From Ophiostoma sp. CBS 140.51 (lineage: Eukaryota > Ascomycota > Sordariomycetes > Ophiostomatales > Ophiostomataceae), in contig JANSLP010000062.1 in the NCBI GenBank assembly GCA_029298735.1, positions 1 to 64,000 of the forward strand: 64,000 nucleotides of DNA, in the 5' to 3' direction. Made by a program: the position numbers and the translations under genes. Within the stretch, counting starts at the first letter, position 1, and each line of letters starts with the position of its first letter. A model generated the notes under the pieces. The model was given only the letters and a program-made list of their open reading frames with translations, ran no database searches and was not told the origin of the DNA. Shown in pieces: positions 11,013 to 21,900 of the stretch.

Positions 11013-12221
11013 ATGACGACAACCACCACGACAACAGCAACAGATACAGCCAAGAAGCTCAACTCCGTTGAACTGGTCAATGGCAAGGTTGTCGAGTTCA
11101 TTTCAAACGACGCTATCGAAGCAGATTATGTGCCGGTGATCGATGTGTCCCGCATGTACAGTCCAGATCTAGCCGAGCGTCAGGCTCTTGCTGAAGAAAT
11201 TGGCCATGCAGCTCGTAACGTGGGCTTCTTGACGATTGTCAATCATGTATGTTGGATCCAAAGGACTTTTTGTGAGACTATCATATTCGTGGATTTCTAC
11301 TAACACAGGTGTAGGGCGTTGACATGGCACTTGCAGAGGCCGTGTTCAAGCAGGCCAAAGAGTTCTTCAACCAGGAGCGGGAAAAGAAGATGCAAGTGTA
11401 CACAGGTTTAATACCCAACGAGTACATTGGCTACCATCCAATGCACGAGTACAATGCCAACGAGAAGAAGTACCAAGGTAAGCAGGAGCCGTCGGTCTGA
11501 ATTTGTATCATCGACATGATATTGACTAAAAATTACAGACTTGTATGAGGCATACAACTGGAATTTTGAGGAGGATATTGGCCCAGGAGAAGATGACACT
11601 GCACACCCGCCTGTTGCCAATCTTTGGCCGACGAACTTGCCAGAGTTCCAGAAGACACTCGGAACGTATCAGGCGGCTTTGGTCGGGCTGGCTCGCCGCA
11701 TGACGCGCATGTTCGCCTTGGCATTGAAGCTGCCCGAGACGGCCTTTGATGACTACATCAAGACACCCGAAGCTTCAATGCGCATCCTGCACTACCCCGT
11801 TCAGACGGCCTCACGCGACGACCAGAACGGCATCGGTGCCCACACAGACGTCGAGCACTTCACTATGATCACACAAGACTGCGATGGGCTCGAAGTGCTA
11901 CGCAAGGACGGACAATGGGTTAAAGTGCGGCCCGTGGCTGGCTCCTTTGTTGTCAACATTGCCGACTGCTTCATGCGCCAGACCAACGACACTTTTGTGA
12001 GCACCGTACACCGCGTCATCAACACGAGCGGCAAGGAGCGCTACTCGTGCCCGTTCTTCTTCGGCTTCAACCGTGCCACGGTCATGACGCCAATTCCATC
12101 TTGCGTCAGCGAGGCGAACCCGCATAAGTACCCCGTCACGACGGCCGGTGAGTACTACCAGTGGCGGACGAAGCGGCAGAAGGAGCGTGGGCTGGGGGCT
12201 CGAACGACGAAGGCCAAATAG
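11013..12221 (+). CDS. 2-oxoglutarate/Fe(II)-dependent dioxygenase (IPNS-like family)
   Basis: Three exons, 11013-11246, 11315-11477 and 11539-12221, encode 359 residues. The N-terminal DIOX_N region (VPVIDVSRM, GHAARNVGFLTIVNHGVD) precedes the catalytic jelly roll. Iron ligands are His234 and Asp236 (GAHTDVEHFTM) and His290 (STVHRV); Arg300 and Ser302 (RYSCPFFF) form the 2OG-binding RxS motif. All active-site residues are present, so an active oxygenase is likely. The family includes thymine 7-hydroxylase, gibberellin oxidases and isopenicillin N synthase. The divergent NCS1 permease would fit a nucleobase-type substrate, but that is inference. The N-terminus starts with a run of Thr. The start is the first in-frame ATG; the open frame upstream has none. 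Confidence 0.85.
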
Positions 12222-13956
12222 GAGGAGAGTTGAGAGAATACATGTGTTGAGAAGGGGTAAAATCAAAAGTTATCAGAACCTAAAACTGGTCTGAGCATTT
12301 GCATCCGTCCTTGGTGGACTGTCGTTGGGAACAGTGTTGGCCAGTGTAAACAAACGAGCATTTCTGTATCTCATTTTGTGATTGTAATGGTTTGGTTGAG
12401 ATGTTGTAGTAGAAAACCATAAAGTCGCTTCTTGCACCATGGTCAAAAAATCTTACCTCGTTTCTTCATTGTATCTTGTCTCTTCAGTTCTCTACGCTCC
12501 TTCCTTTTGTTCTCTTCAAAATATATTGACCACATCTTTTTAGAACGTACATTTCTGGGTTGGGCAAAAGCGTGCCGTGTACATGTTCTTCAGCGCACAA
12601 TGCTGTGCAAATAGCGTTTCTCCACTTTGTGCGCTGGAACACTCCGATTCCACTCATGAATCGGCAAACGCGAAGGGTGGCCCCGCCATTGTTTTTGGCC
12701 CATGCTCCGTGCAGTTTCGTTGTAGTGGGGGTCATTCTCAGAGCCAGAACAGTTCTACAAGTGCTGCTTCTCCAGTAGTTTAACAGATCTGCTTCTTGGT
12801 CGCGTGCCGCAATGCATTTGTACTTGTATGGTGCCATACTGTAGTATTTTGTCGAGAAGGAAGAGCGACATAAGGGCAAGAGCGAAGGAAGTGAGGGAGG
12901 AGCTTTGAAGAATAAGGAAGGTGCTCCTCCGCAAGATATCTTGCAGACGGCAGGAGCGTTCGTCCCAACGGTGTTCAGAACAGCGAATGAGGAAACTGCC
13001 GTCCTCGGCCACCACAATGTTCACAATGTTGAGGCCTCGACTCGACTCGACTCGACCGAACGGGGAACCCGCGTGGGATGGCTGCATGTTGTGTCCCATT
13101 GAATGCCCGCACGTTGCATTGGCACCGATGGCACCCCGCCAGTATGCCAGTCAAAAAGTATCACAGCGTTTTGAGTGTTCAAACCTCCTTGTCTGTAGTT
13201 GCTCTGTCCAGCTTTTTGAAACGTTCGTTTTGTGATTGAAGACGCCTTGGCGCTAGGGGCGGGCAGTCGCAGAACAACAACCCTTTGTTTGGGTAGGAGC
13301 GACCTCGAGTCGGTGGCGGGCCGCCGAGTTACGCTGGGGGATGGTTCTTTGCCGTTTTGGTGGTTTCTTCTTTGACTTTTTAGCTTGATACTGTTCTCAC
13401 TGACAAAACGTTCCTTCCCCTCTTTTTTTGGCACTTTTTTCTCCGCCTTTTCGCCTTCCGTCACTGTTCGCCGTTCACTTCGGCGCTGTCCTTGCCGTCG
13501 GAACCGAATCGCTCTTTCCATTTTCTTGTCGTGCTTGTAGTTCTTTTCGTCTCGACCAATCTTTGGTCTTTGTAGATCTCTTTCCTGTAATTTTCTCTTG
13601 CTGTGCTTTTCTTGCTGTGCTTTTTCTGTCATACACAATATTTTTTGTCCCGTCCATTTGTTTCCTGCATCGTGCAAATCAAGCTTTTCCCAGACACCAT
13701 TTTGTATTCTCCCCCACGCAACAGTTTCTAACCAGCTCTCATAAACGTCATCTAGAGCCGCACACGATATTCAGGCACATACGACATATTTATACACCAA
13801 CAGACGCCCACCACTCAATCGCCTTCGACAAATTTTGGGGTAAAAGCACCAGATACCCGGTTTAGTTTCTTGGCTGCCGAGCACATATTGCTGCCAATAT
13901 ACGAGCTGTATTACGCCACACGACTCTTTTAATACACACCACTTGTGTACGGGTAA
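12222..13956. other. Intergenic before the MFS transporter
   Basis: It contains the dioxygenase 3' region and a T/C-rich MFS upstream region (about 13380-13760). Open frames here, such as 12484-13017 on the minus strand, have no recognisable domain. No gene is called. Confidence 0.55.
13036..13055. repeat. (CTCGA)4 pentanucleotide repeat
   Basis: Four perfect tandem CTCGA units. Each copy contains the self-complementary TCGA. Confidence 0.8.
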
Positions 13957-16253
13957 ATGAGGGACGCCAATGTTCGCTACGATGAGCAGAATACGAGCCG
14001 CAGTGTAGACGCCGCCGCGGACGGGGCTCCGACGACCACATCGGCACCAGCACCAGCACCAGCACGAGACGACAAAGGCAAGGAGGTCAGCTTTGATGCA
14101 GATAGTGACGACGAAACATTGCAAGTCGAGTACCGCAACGTCGACCTCGAGAAGGGCGACAAGGACTACGATGCCGACCATGGCGACGTGAACCAAAGGC
14201 TGCTTGTTACCGGTGGCCCGTCAACTTCAGCTTCGGCCTCCGATAGTGATAATGATAGCGGGAGAAATACGTCGATTGGTGGTAGGGGAAAGAAGAACAA
14301 GAAGCAGCCCAAAGATGAGGAGCCCAAAAAGCGAGAGACCGTCCGATGGCGGGATCTTCCCGAGAAGGGCCAGCTCACGGTTCTCACTCTGGCACGACTG
14401 AGCGAGCCTCTCGTTCAGACATCGCTTCAGGTGTGTGCCCAATGTTCAATGCCGGACCCTTTGCTATAGCACTGGGGTACTAACACATACCCAGTCCTAC
14501 ATGTTCTACCAGCTCCAATCGTTCCGCCCCGACCTGCCATCTTCGACCATTGCGAGTCAGTCTGGCATTCTACACGCCAGCTTTACAGCTGCCCAGTTCC
14601 TGACAGCCATGGTCTGGGGCCGCCTGGCCGACTCACCCAAATTTGGTCGGAAGAAGGTGCTGATGATTGGTCTGGCCGGAACCAGTACGTGATTATAGAA
14701 CCTCGCGCCCCGTCATACTCCATATGTTCTCAACTAACATATTCTTCAGTGCTTTCTTGTCTCGGCTTTGGCTTCTCACAAAGCTTCTGGCAAGCGCTTT
14801 TCTTCCGTTCTCTGGGAGGTGCTACCAATGGCAATGTCGGAGTCCTCCGTACAATGTATGTCACTCCTCACCAATATCATGTACTCACGAACAGCTCTAA
14901 CACATAATTCCACTTACAGGATCAGCGAGATTGTTCGAGAGAAAAAGTGAGTAACGTTGCCCTTGGCCTTTGCAACCAAGGCTTTATTCATACTAACCTC
15001 TCAGATACCAATCTCGCGCATTCCTACTTCTGCCTATGACATTCAACATTGGTGTCATCATCGGCCCAATATTAGGCGGTGTCCTCTCCGACCCGGCACA
15101 TAGCTACCCGAAGCAGTTTGGCAACAATGCTTTCTTCCTTCGCTTCCCGTATGCGACACCCAACCTCCTCAGCACTTTCATTCTGTTCTCTGCGCTGCTG
15201 GGCGTGTGGCTCGGTCTAGAAGAGACGCTCGACTCGAGAAGGGACAAACACGACCTTGGTATCGAATTGCGGCGCAAGATTGCTTCTCTATTCCGCCGCC
15301 ACCCCGATTCGATTGCGTACACGCCCCTGGCTACCCATTCTCGTAACGTCAGCGATGCTAGCACCGTCAGTGTCGAGATGGACTCGGTGACACCAGTAGT
15401 CCCTACTGAGGGTGAATCGTCCACGCCTGCTACGGACAAATCTAAGAAGTCGAAGCTTTCACGGACACGCTACACACAGCGACTGCCGTTCCGTCGGATC
15501 TTCACTAAGAACGTGACTTTGACGCTCCTGGCCCAGTCCATCTTTGCCTTGCACATGGGGTCGTTCAACTCGTTGTGGTTCGTCTTCTTGTCGACACCTG
15601 TGTTTGACCCCGCCCAAGCACCAGCTCCGGGCTCCAAGGCGGCCAAGGCGGCGCACTACCTGACACAAAAGTTGCCATTCGTGTTTACGGGTGGCATCGG
15701 CATGCCGCCTCGAGAGGTAGGTATGGCCATGGCCATTCTGGGATGCTTCGGTATCACAATGCAGCTCTTGCTGTATCCCACCGTGTCCGCTCGCCTCGGT
15801 ACGGTGAGGTCGTGGCGGATTTTCTTGTGCTGCTTCCCAGTCACATACTTTCTTGTTCCGTTCCTCAGTCTTGTGCCAAGTCTGTCTGCACCACCGCACG
15901 CCAAGGACGGTGCGACAATCTGGATTGCCATTTCACTGGTGCTCCTCTGCCATGTGACGGGCCGAACCTTTGCCCTTCCGGCGCAGACGATTCTAGTCAA
16001 CAACTGCACACCGCACCCCTCCGTGCTTGGCAGCCTCCATGGTCTGGCACAAAGTACGAGCTCATTGGCACGGACAGTCGGTCCTGTACTGAGCGGGTAC
16101 CTCTATGGCCTGGGACTGAAGCACGGCTTGGTTGGAGCCGTATTCTGGGGTCTGAGTTCAGTGGCCGTCATTGGACTTGTGGCCAGCATGTTTGTCCGCG
16201 AGGGCGACGGGCACGAGATCTGGCTGGAGGGTGATGCGGAGGATGAAAACTAA
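13957..16253 (+). CDS. Major facilitator superfamily transporter, DHA1/YCR023C-like
   Basis: Five exons: 13957-14430, 14495-14684, 14750-14855, 14920-14946 and 15005-16253. They give 681 residues, and the fourth exon is only 27 bases. About 140 N-terminal residues are Ser/Asp/Ala-rich and probably cytosolic. Membrane segments start near residue 145. MFS motif A is visible as WGRLADSPKFGRKKVLMIG, followed by SEIVREKKYQSRAF and NIGVIIGPILGGVLSDP. A central loop of about 130 residues (Ser/Thr/Lys-rich) divides the two six-helix halves. This layout matches the fungal YCR023C/ZIF-like drug:H+ antiporter group. The substrate is not predictable. Neighbours (dioxygenase upstream, LRR kinase downstream) give no clear pathway link. 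Confidence 0.88.
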
Positions 16254-17265
16254 AATGGTGGCAAGATGTTATGGGTTTTACGAAATTTATACCCAAGATT
16301 TAAGATGCTGGAGAAGATGAGCCAGCTTGACGAGGAGTATGAAGAAATGGAATACGAAAAAGGCTATGGGATATCAAATGCATAGATAGGATGGCGATAT
16401 AAGTGGGATGGTCTACGGAAATCATGAAAATATTCAAACCAGATTCATAGGCAAACAAAATCAATTTGCATACAGGCATGAAATTCATGAGATGAAGGTG
16501 CCAAGACCTGTTATTGGGATGGCGGCAACACCCGTATTGGTTTTGTTAGTGGCGGCAAATGTTGGGAGGAAAGTCTATTTAAGGCTATTTTAGCGGTGTA
16601 GCATTTGCAAGTGCCAATTGGCAGCCAACCGATTCGCACAAGTTCAGGAACAATTGGAGAGGGGCAGACTTTCCTCTATTTACTTATTCTCTTGCTCGTA
16701 TTGACATATGTTAATCTAGCAGATCCAGGAACATGAGTTTGACAATCTCGTATTTTCTGTTTCGCATCCTTTGTTACGCTGAACATTGCCCTGATTTTAT
16801 TAGTGATGTGCTATTTGAGACTTTTTAGGGACTATTAACACATTCCCAAGCCGCCCACGTGGGTCCGCCAGCTTATCTTTGTGGGCGGCGTCGCCGGCGG
16901 CGTTCCTCAAGCCCCCTACAGAAATTTATGGACCCCCCTGAAAAAGGCGGCGAAGAAAAAAAAAGAATGAAAACACGGAGAATGGGGAGGGAGAAGGGGG
17001 TGAGATAAGGAGAAAGAGGGTCCCTGTCGTGCTTTATCTTTCACTGTATCGATATGGCGTCAGCGCTCTTCTCTTTTGGCTCTTGACGTTGTCGTCTTCA
17101 GCCTTATCTTTTCTCCCCTTCTCCTTCTTTTTCTTAGATCGTATCTTTGTTGTCCTTCAGCCTCGAGTTCCAGTTCACTCACAATTCCGTTCTCCTCGAA
17201 TTCTAAACAGCCTTTCGTCTTATTGGAACTCACCGCCTCTCACCGACCCTCACCGAACATTGACG
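16254..17265. other. Intergenic before the LRR kinase
   Basis: MFS trailer, then a long leader with purine-rich (about 16945-17015) and pyrimidine-rich (about 17085-17165) blocks before the kinase start. No in-frame ATG precedes 17266 in the kinase frame. Nothing else was recognised. Confidence 0.6.
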
Positions 17266-18996
17266 ATGCAAGACCTTGCAACCCTTCGGGCCGGTGGCTA
17301 CCGTGACGCCGGCCTCACGAAGCTGAAGATCACGGAGCCCCTCAAGTCGTTCCCGCCTGAGATCTTTGACGCCGGCCTTGCTTCCACCCTCCAGATCCTC
17401 GACCTCTCTGGAACAGGCCTGTCGGCACTCCCAGCGGACCTGGGTGCCCGTCTGCCACACCTCCGCATCGCCTTCTTCAGTGGCTGCAACTTTACAAAGT
17501 TCCCGAGCGCGCTCGCCGGCTGTCCCAAGCTGGAGATGGTTGCCTTCCGCAAGAACGGCATGGAGGGCTTCGAGGGTTCTGAGGGCGAGAGTTTCGACGG
17601 CGTGGCCTTCCCGCCCCAGCTGCGGTGGCTCATCTTGACCGACAATAAGCTGGCACACATCCCCGCCAGCATTGGCAATTGTGCGCGCCTCGAGAAATGC
17701 ATGCTGGCAGGCAACCAGCTCACAGGCCTGCCCGACAGCATGGCCAACTGCAAGAACCTCACTCTACTGCGCCTGGCAGCGAACCGGCTGACATTGCTGC
17801 CACCATGGCTCCTCACGATGCCCAAGTTGGCTTTCCTCTCCTTTGCCGGCAACCCATGCTCGTCGCCAGCAAAGATCAGTACCGACACACGCCCCTCGAC
17901 GACACCCTCCCTCCCATATGTCGACTGGAACCAGATCGAAATCCACCATGTGCTCGGCGAGGGTGCTAGCGGCATCATCTCCAAGGGCACCATCCGGAGC
18001 AGCAACAGCGGCAATATCAGCGGAAACAGCAGCCGTGGACCAAGCAGCACCCTCAACAGCCGTGGTCCGTCCGGCTTCAACACACCTTCCCTGTCCGGCA
18101 CATCGACACCGGCCCTGTCCGTCTCTGGTGCCTCCGTTTTTTCAAACGTCTCATCCCTTTCGGCTCTGTCGGCTGTCTCCTCGACCTCTAACTCGATCTC
18201 CACACCATCTTCCCTTTCGCTGTCACCATCGACCCCGGTGGCTGTCAAAATCTTCCGCGGCGCGCTCACTAGCGACGGTACTCCATACGACGAGATGGCC
18301 GCCTGTCTAGCCGCCGGCCAACATGTCAACCTAGTCCAGGTGCACGGCCAGATCCGGTGGAACGACGACGAGGCTGAGGCTGAGGCTGAGGCTGAAAAGG
18401 AGGCCGAGAAGGAGGCAGCACCCGCCTTCCGCGGCGGTCTCATCATGGAACTCATCCCGCCGCAGTACCGTGTGCTAGGTAACCCGCCATCGTTTGACTC
18501 GTGCACACGGGACTCCTTTGATAGTGATGCCTCGGCAGCTGGCCTGCCCATCCCGGCTGCCCTGAAAATCCTGTCTGGCGTGGCCTCGGCGGCGGCACAC
18601 TTACACGCCCGCGGCATTGCGCACGGCGACCTGTATGCGCACAACATTCTTGTGGCAAGGGGAGACGCCGCCAAGAAGGAAGATAAGGATGCCACACACG
18701 CCATCCTCAGCGACTTTGGCGCGGCGACACTTTATGGAAGTGCCGCCGGCAGCCAAGAGGGCGAGGCAAACACCCTTGCCGGCCTTGAGAAGCTCGAGGT
18801 GCTGGCGTTTGCGCACCTTATTGAGGACGTCCTCGGCTTGATGGGCCGGGACGACAGCACCTCGTCGGCCTCTGCGGCGGTGCGCGTTGGCCTGCTCAGT
18901 CTGCACACACGCTGCATCATCCCGGCCGTTGCTGATCGGCCCGTCTTTTCAACTATCGTTGAGGATCTGGCTGCTGTGCAGGCTGTGGCGGCATAG
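17266..18996 (+). CDS. Leucine-rich-repeat protein kinase with a low-complexity insert in the N-lobe
   Basis: A single exon of 576 residues. Residues about 15-205 hold six or so LRRs (LQILDLSGTGLSALPADLG, LRWLILTDNKLAHIPASIG, LTLLRLAANRLTLLP). A kinase-like domain follows: glycine loop LGEGASG at 230-236, VAVK lysine at 328, catalytic HGDLYAHN with Asp455 and Asn460, and DFG at 483-485. HGD replaces the usual HRD, as in some bacterial-type and tyrosine kinases. The glycine loop and the lysine are about 90 residues apart rather than about 20; a Ser/Asn/Thr-rich stretch (about 245-320) is inserted between them. An EAEAEA tract lies near residue 370. The key residues argue for activity, but no clear APE motif is seen. 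No signal peptide or membrane segment is visible, so it is probably cytosolic. Substrate and pathway are unknown. Confidence 0.82.
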   Translation: MQDLATLRAGGYRDAGLTKLKITEPLKSFPPEIFDAGLASTLQILDLSGTGLSALPADLGARLPHLRIAFFSGCNFTKFPSALAGCPKLEMVAFRKNGMEGFEGSEGESFDGVAFPPQLRWLILTDNKLAHIPASIGNCARLEKCMLAGNQLTGLPDSMANCKNLTLLRLAANRLTLLPPWLLTMPKLAFLSFAGNPCSSPAKISTDTRPSTTPSLPYVDWNQIEIHHVLGEGASGIISKGTIRSSNSGNISGNSSRGPSSTLNSRGPSGFNTPSLSGTSTPALSVSGASVFSNVSSLSALSAVSSTSNSISTPSSLSLSPSTPVAVKIFRGALTSDGTPYDEMAACLAAGQHVNLVQVHGQIRWNDDEAEAEAEAEKEAEKEAAPAFRGGLIMELIPPQYRVLGNPPSFDSCTRDSFDSDASAAGLPIPAALKILSGVASAAAHLHARGIAHGDLYAHNILVARGDAAKKEDKDATHAILSDFGAATLYGSAAGSQEGEANTLAGLEKLEVLAFAHLIEDVLGLMGRDDSTSSASAAVRVGLLSLHTRCIIPAVADRPVFSTIVEDLAAVQAVAA

Positions 18997-21900
18997 AGGC
19001 GCAAGGTCAAAATCAACCAAGACAGGAAGAAACAACAAACGAAACAGGACGTAACAAGACGTCGCGCTCTTTTACGCTAGATCGTACGGTTTACAGCAGG
19101 TTACGCCCGGCCGCGTCGTACGGTCCATCCCTCAGTCGTTTTTCGCCGCGAGCTTTACTTGCGAACAAAAGACGTAGAAAAGGATGTCATCGTTGTTTAC
19201 ACACTTTTTGTCATCTTCCGATATTTTGTCCCTTTCCCTGACCGACAACCTGTTTTCACGACTTTGTCGTTGTGTCCTGACACTCGTAATATGAAAAGGT
19301 CCAATTTGGGGGCCAAAAAGAGGTCCTCTTTTCATTTCGTTTTTTTGGAGCAATGTTGGGCAGCACTGCGCGGTTTTTATGTTCAGTTTTTATCGCAATT
19401 TTTGAAAAGACATTACAGGGTAGGAGTCGATTTTGGATCGATACAGCCGTTCACGACTCATGGCATTTAATGATGGAAGAGAGAGAGACATACACAAGTA
19501 CGACGTACGCATACAGAGAGATAGAACTTCACATAATAGACGCCGAGGCTAGAATCTAGATTGTAGTAGACGAGGCCTTCTCAGATATACAAATAAACAT
19601 TAACAGTGTTCTAAAAGTGCTAGAATCCTCGTCACAGAATAAGATACGGAGCGCCCAGAACTGATAGGCAGGCCTCCGGCCGAGTGTCATCTCAACAAAA
19701 AGGTCAAGGATTCCGTAGCCGAAGCGGTACAAAAAGTAGAAAATGTGCGTGAAGTGATTTGACAAAAATCATAGTGAGCTGCAGGGCAAAGAGCCGAAAG
19801 TGGCCAGACCTTTCTCTTTTTCTCTCTTTTTTTCTTGTGTGTCCATTCTGCAGAGAGAAAGGCAGGGAAGCCAATCCTTCGGGGATCGTAAAATATGAGA
19901 AATACGACATACAACGGCAGACATGCCTGTCTGCCTGTGTCATGAACATTTCTGCCTTTTGCTGCAGTTCACCCGATAAGGCAGGCGAAAAGAAGCGAGA
20001 TGGGAAGCAGCAGGCGGCCTGGCAGAAAGAAGTCGGCAGTGTTGAAGATATTCCATGTCGTCTCAAAGACACTTCACCTTCTTTTTCTTACTGTGGAAAG
20101 AAATGGAAGCTCAACGACTTACAGACCCTGGACGGCCCCCGGAAATGGCCGTGCTTGGCCAACCTGCTTGGCGCTCAACCACCCCATGCTTCCTCGACAA
20201 AGGACGGCGTATCTCAAAGTGGCTTTCGTCACGTCCTTTCTATGATACAAAGTGATGCACTGTTGCAATGGCATCCTCTTAGAATATTTCTATTTTGACC
20301 ACCAGGGCAGGCTTTATCCAGCACGGAGTATTTCCATTTGTTTTCGCTTCACCTGCGCTCATTGCAGCCTTCTTACCCCGGTCTTTTGAGTTATTTTGAC
20401 TCGACATTCACCTTCGGGCACACCGTCTGTTATCAAAGTACACGATTGACATTCGGGTAGCAACGAACGATTTGAGCGACTCGTCCATGTAATTCAGAAA
20501 GATGCAAACAAGTCTTGATTCTTATTCTTATTTGCCCATGACTTGCAGTTCACGACAGACGACATCCTTTCCTGAATAAGACAAGCCAATTCTTCCAAAG
20601 TTTGGTCCTGCAACGGCTCACTGCACATGCCCATGCCCAACATCACAGTCGTAATAACTACCCGCGCACTGCCGACCATCTTGGCAAAGGGAGCACGGAG
20701 CATCTCAAGGTGAGAAAGGTCTGGACTTTATTTTTTGTCCAGATCATTTTTGTGTGTTTTGCGGCTCCCTCGGGCCAATCCTGACATGCATACTGAATAC
20801 GCCGGTCAACTAAAATGCACAACCAACCGCAACGCCAATCCCTTCCGCAGGTGTGATGAGCATCAGAGGCACGCTCCGCCTTTTCGCCCTTTCGGCAGAC
20901 ATAACGCGAGAGATGATGGACAAGAAGCGCTGCTCCGGGTGACAGGCTGCGAGCCGCGAGGACCGTGAGCGTGTGTGGGTGAGGAAAAGGCGGTGCAGGA
21001 CGAAGCAAAAAAAAAAATCAAGCCGAAAGTGATAATCAGTGCCCCATATCGAACATCAAATCTGACAACAGCAGAATAGCAATACGGCAGACAAGAAATC
21101 CAAGGCAAGAAGAAACACGCTAGAAAGCAAAGAATCCGCCGAAATATGAGAAACCACACAGGAAATCAGAGGAAATCAGAAAATGGCCCATTCATGTCTC
21201 AGTGCGCGTCCCCTCTTCATTCTGTGCCCCGAGTTGTCGATTGCTCCACTCCGGGGAACACGGAAAAGCGGTACTAAGCGCAAGCTTTTTCTCCATTCTT
21301 TGCCCAGTCGCCGACTTTATCATTTTTCTGAGAATGCCTACGCTCTTTTCCCTTTTCCCTTCCGTCGTCAGCGCCGCTTGTTCGGCTTTGCAGGAAATTT
21401 GCATCATCACTTTTTGCCACACATTCATGGAGACTTTTGTGAGATAAATCTTTCCAAGGCAAGAAGAGACGAGGCAGCTCTGTTCTCAAGAGGCGGTGGG
21501 AGAGAGAAAGAGAGACGTGACGCTCTTGTGTTCTCGTCCAACTCGATCTATGTGCTACCGCGTGGAGAACTGCATCAACCATACGACTTGAAGAGCAGGG
21601 CAGAATGCATCTGAATATCTCACATTACACGTCTGCGTCCTTTGTGTTCCATGAGGTTGTTTCCATTTCGTTCTACCAACTCGTCCATCCCTTGGCGGTC
21701 TTTCTCGGAAGATGTTGCGCCTCTTCTTTCTTGCCGTGTCGGAGAATGTCATTTTGAAGAGCCCGCCTCATGGTCAGCAAGATTAATTCCGGCCCTTCTG
21801 CCGTTGCACTCGTAGATCGCTTGTCTTTTTTGTCGTGTTGTGTCGATCCAGGGTCGCAAGCCCTTGATCCCTGCCTCACCTTTTCTTTGTCTCTCTTTTT

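Noticed and set aside
17298..18704. Minus-strand open frame of 468 codons opposite the LRR kinase
   Set aside because: Shadow of the GC-rich kinase gene; no domain recognisable.
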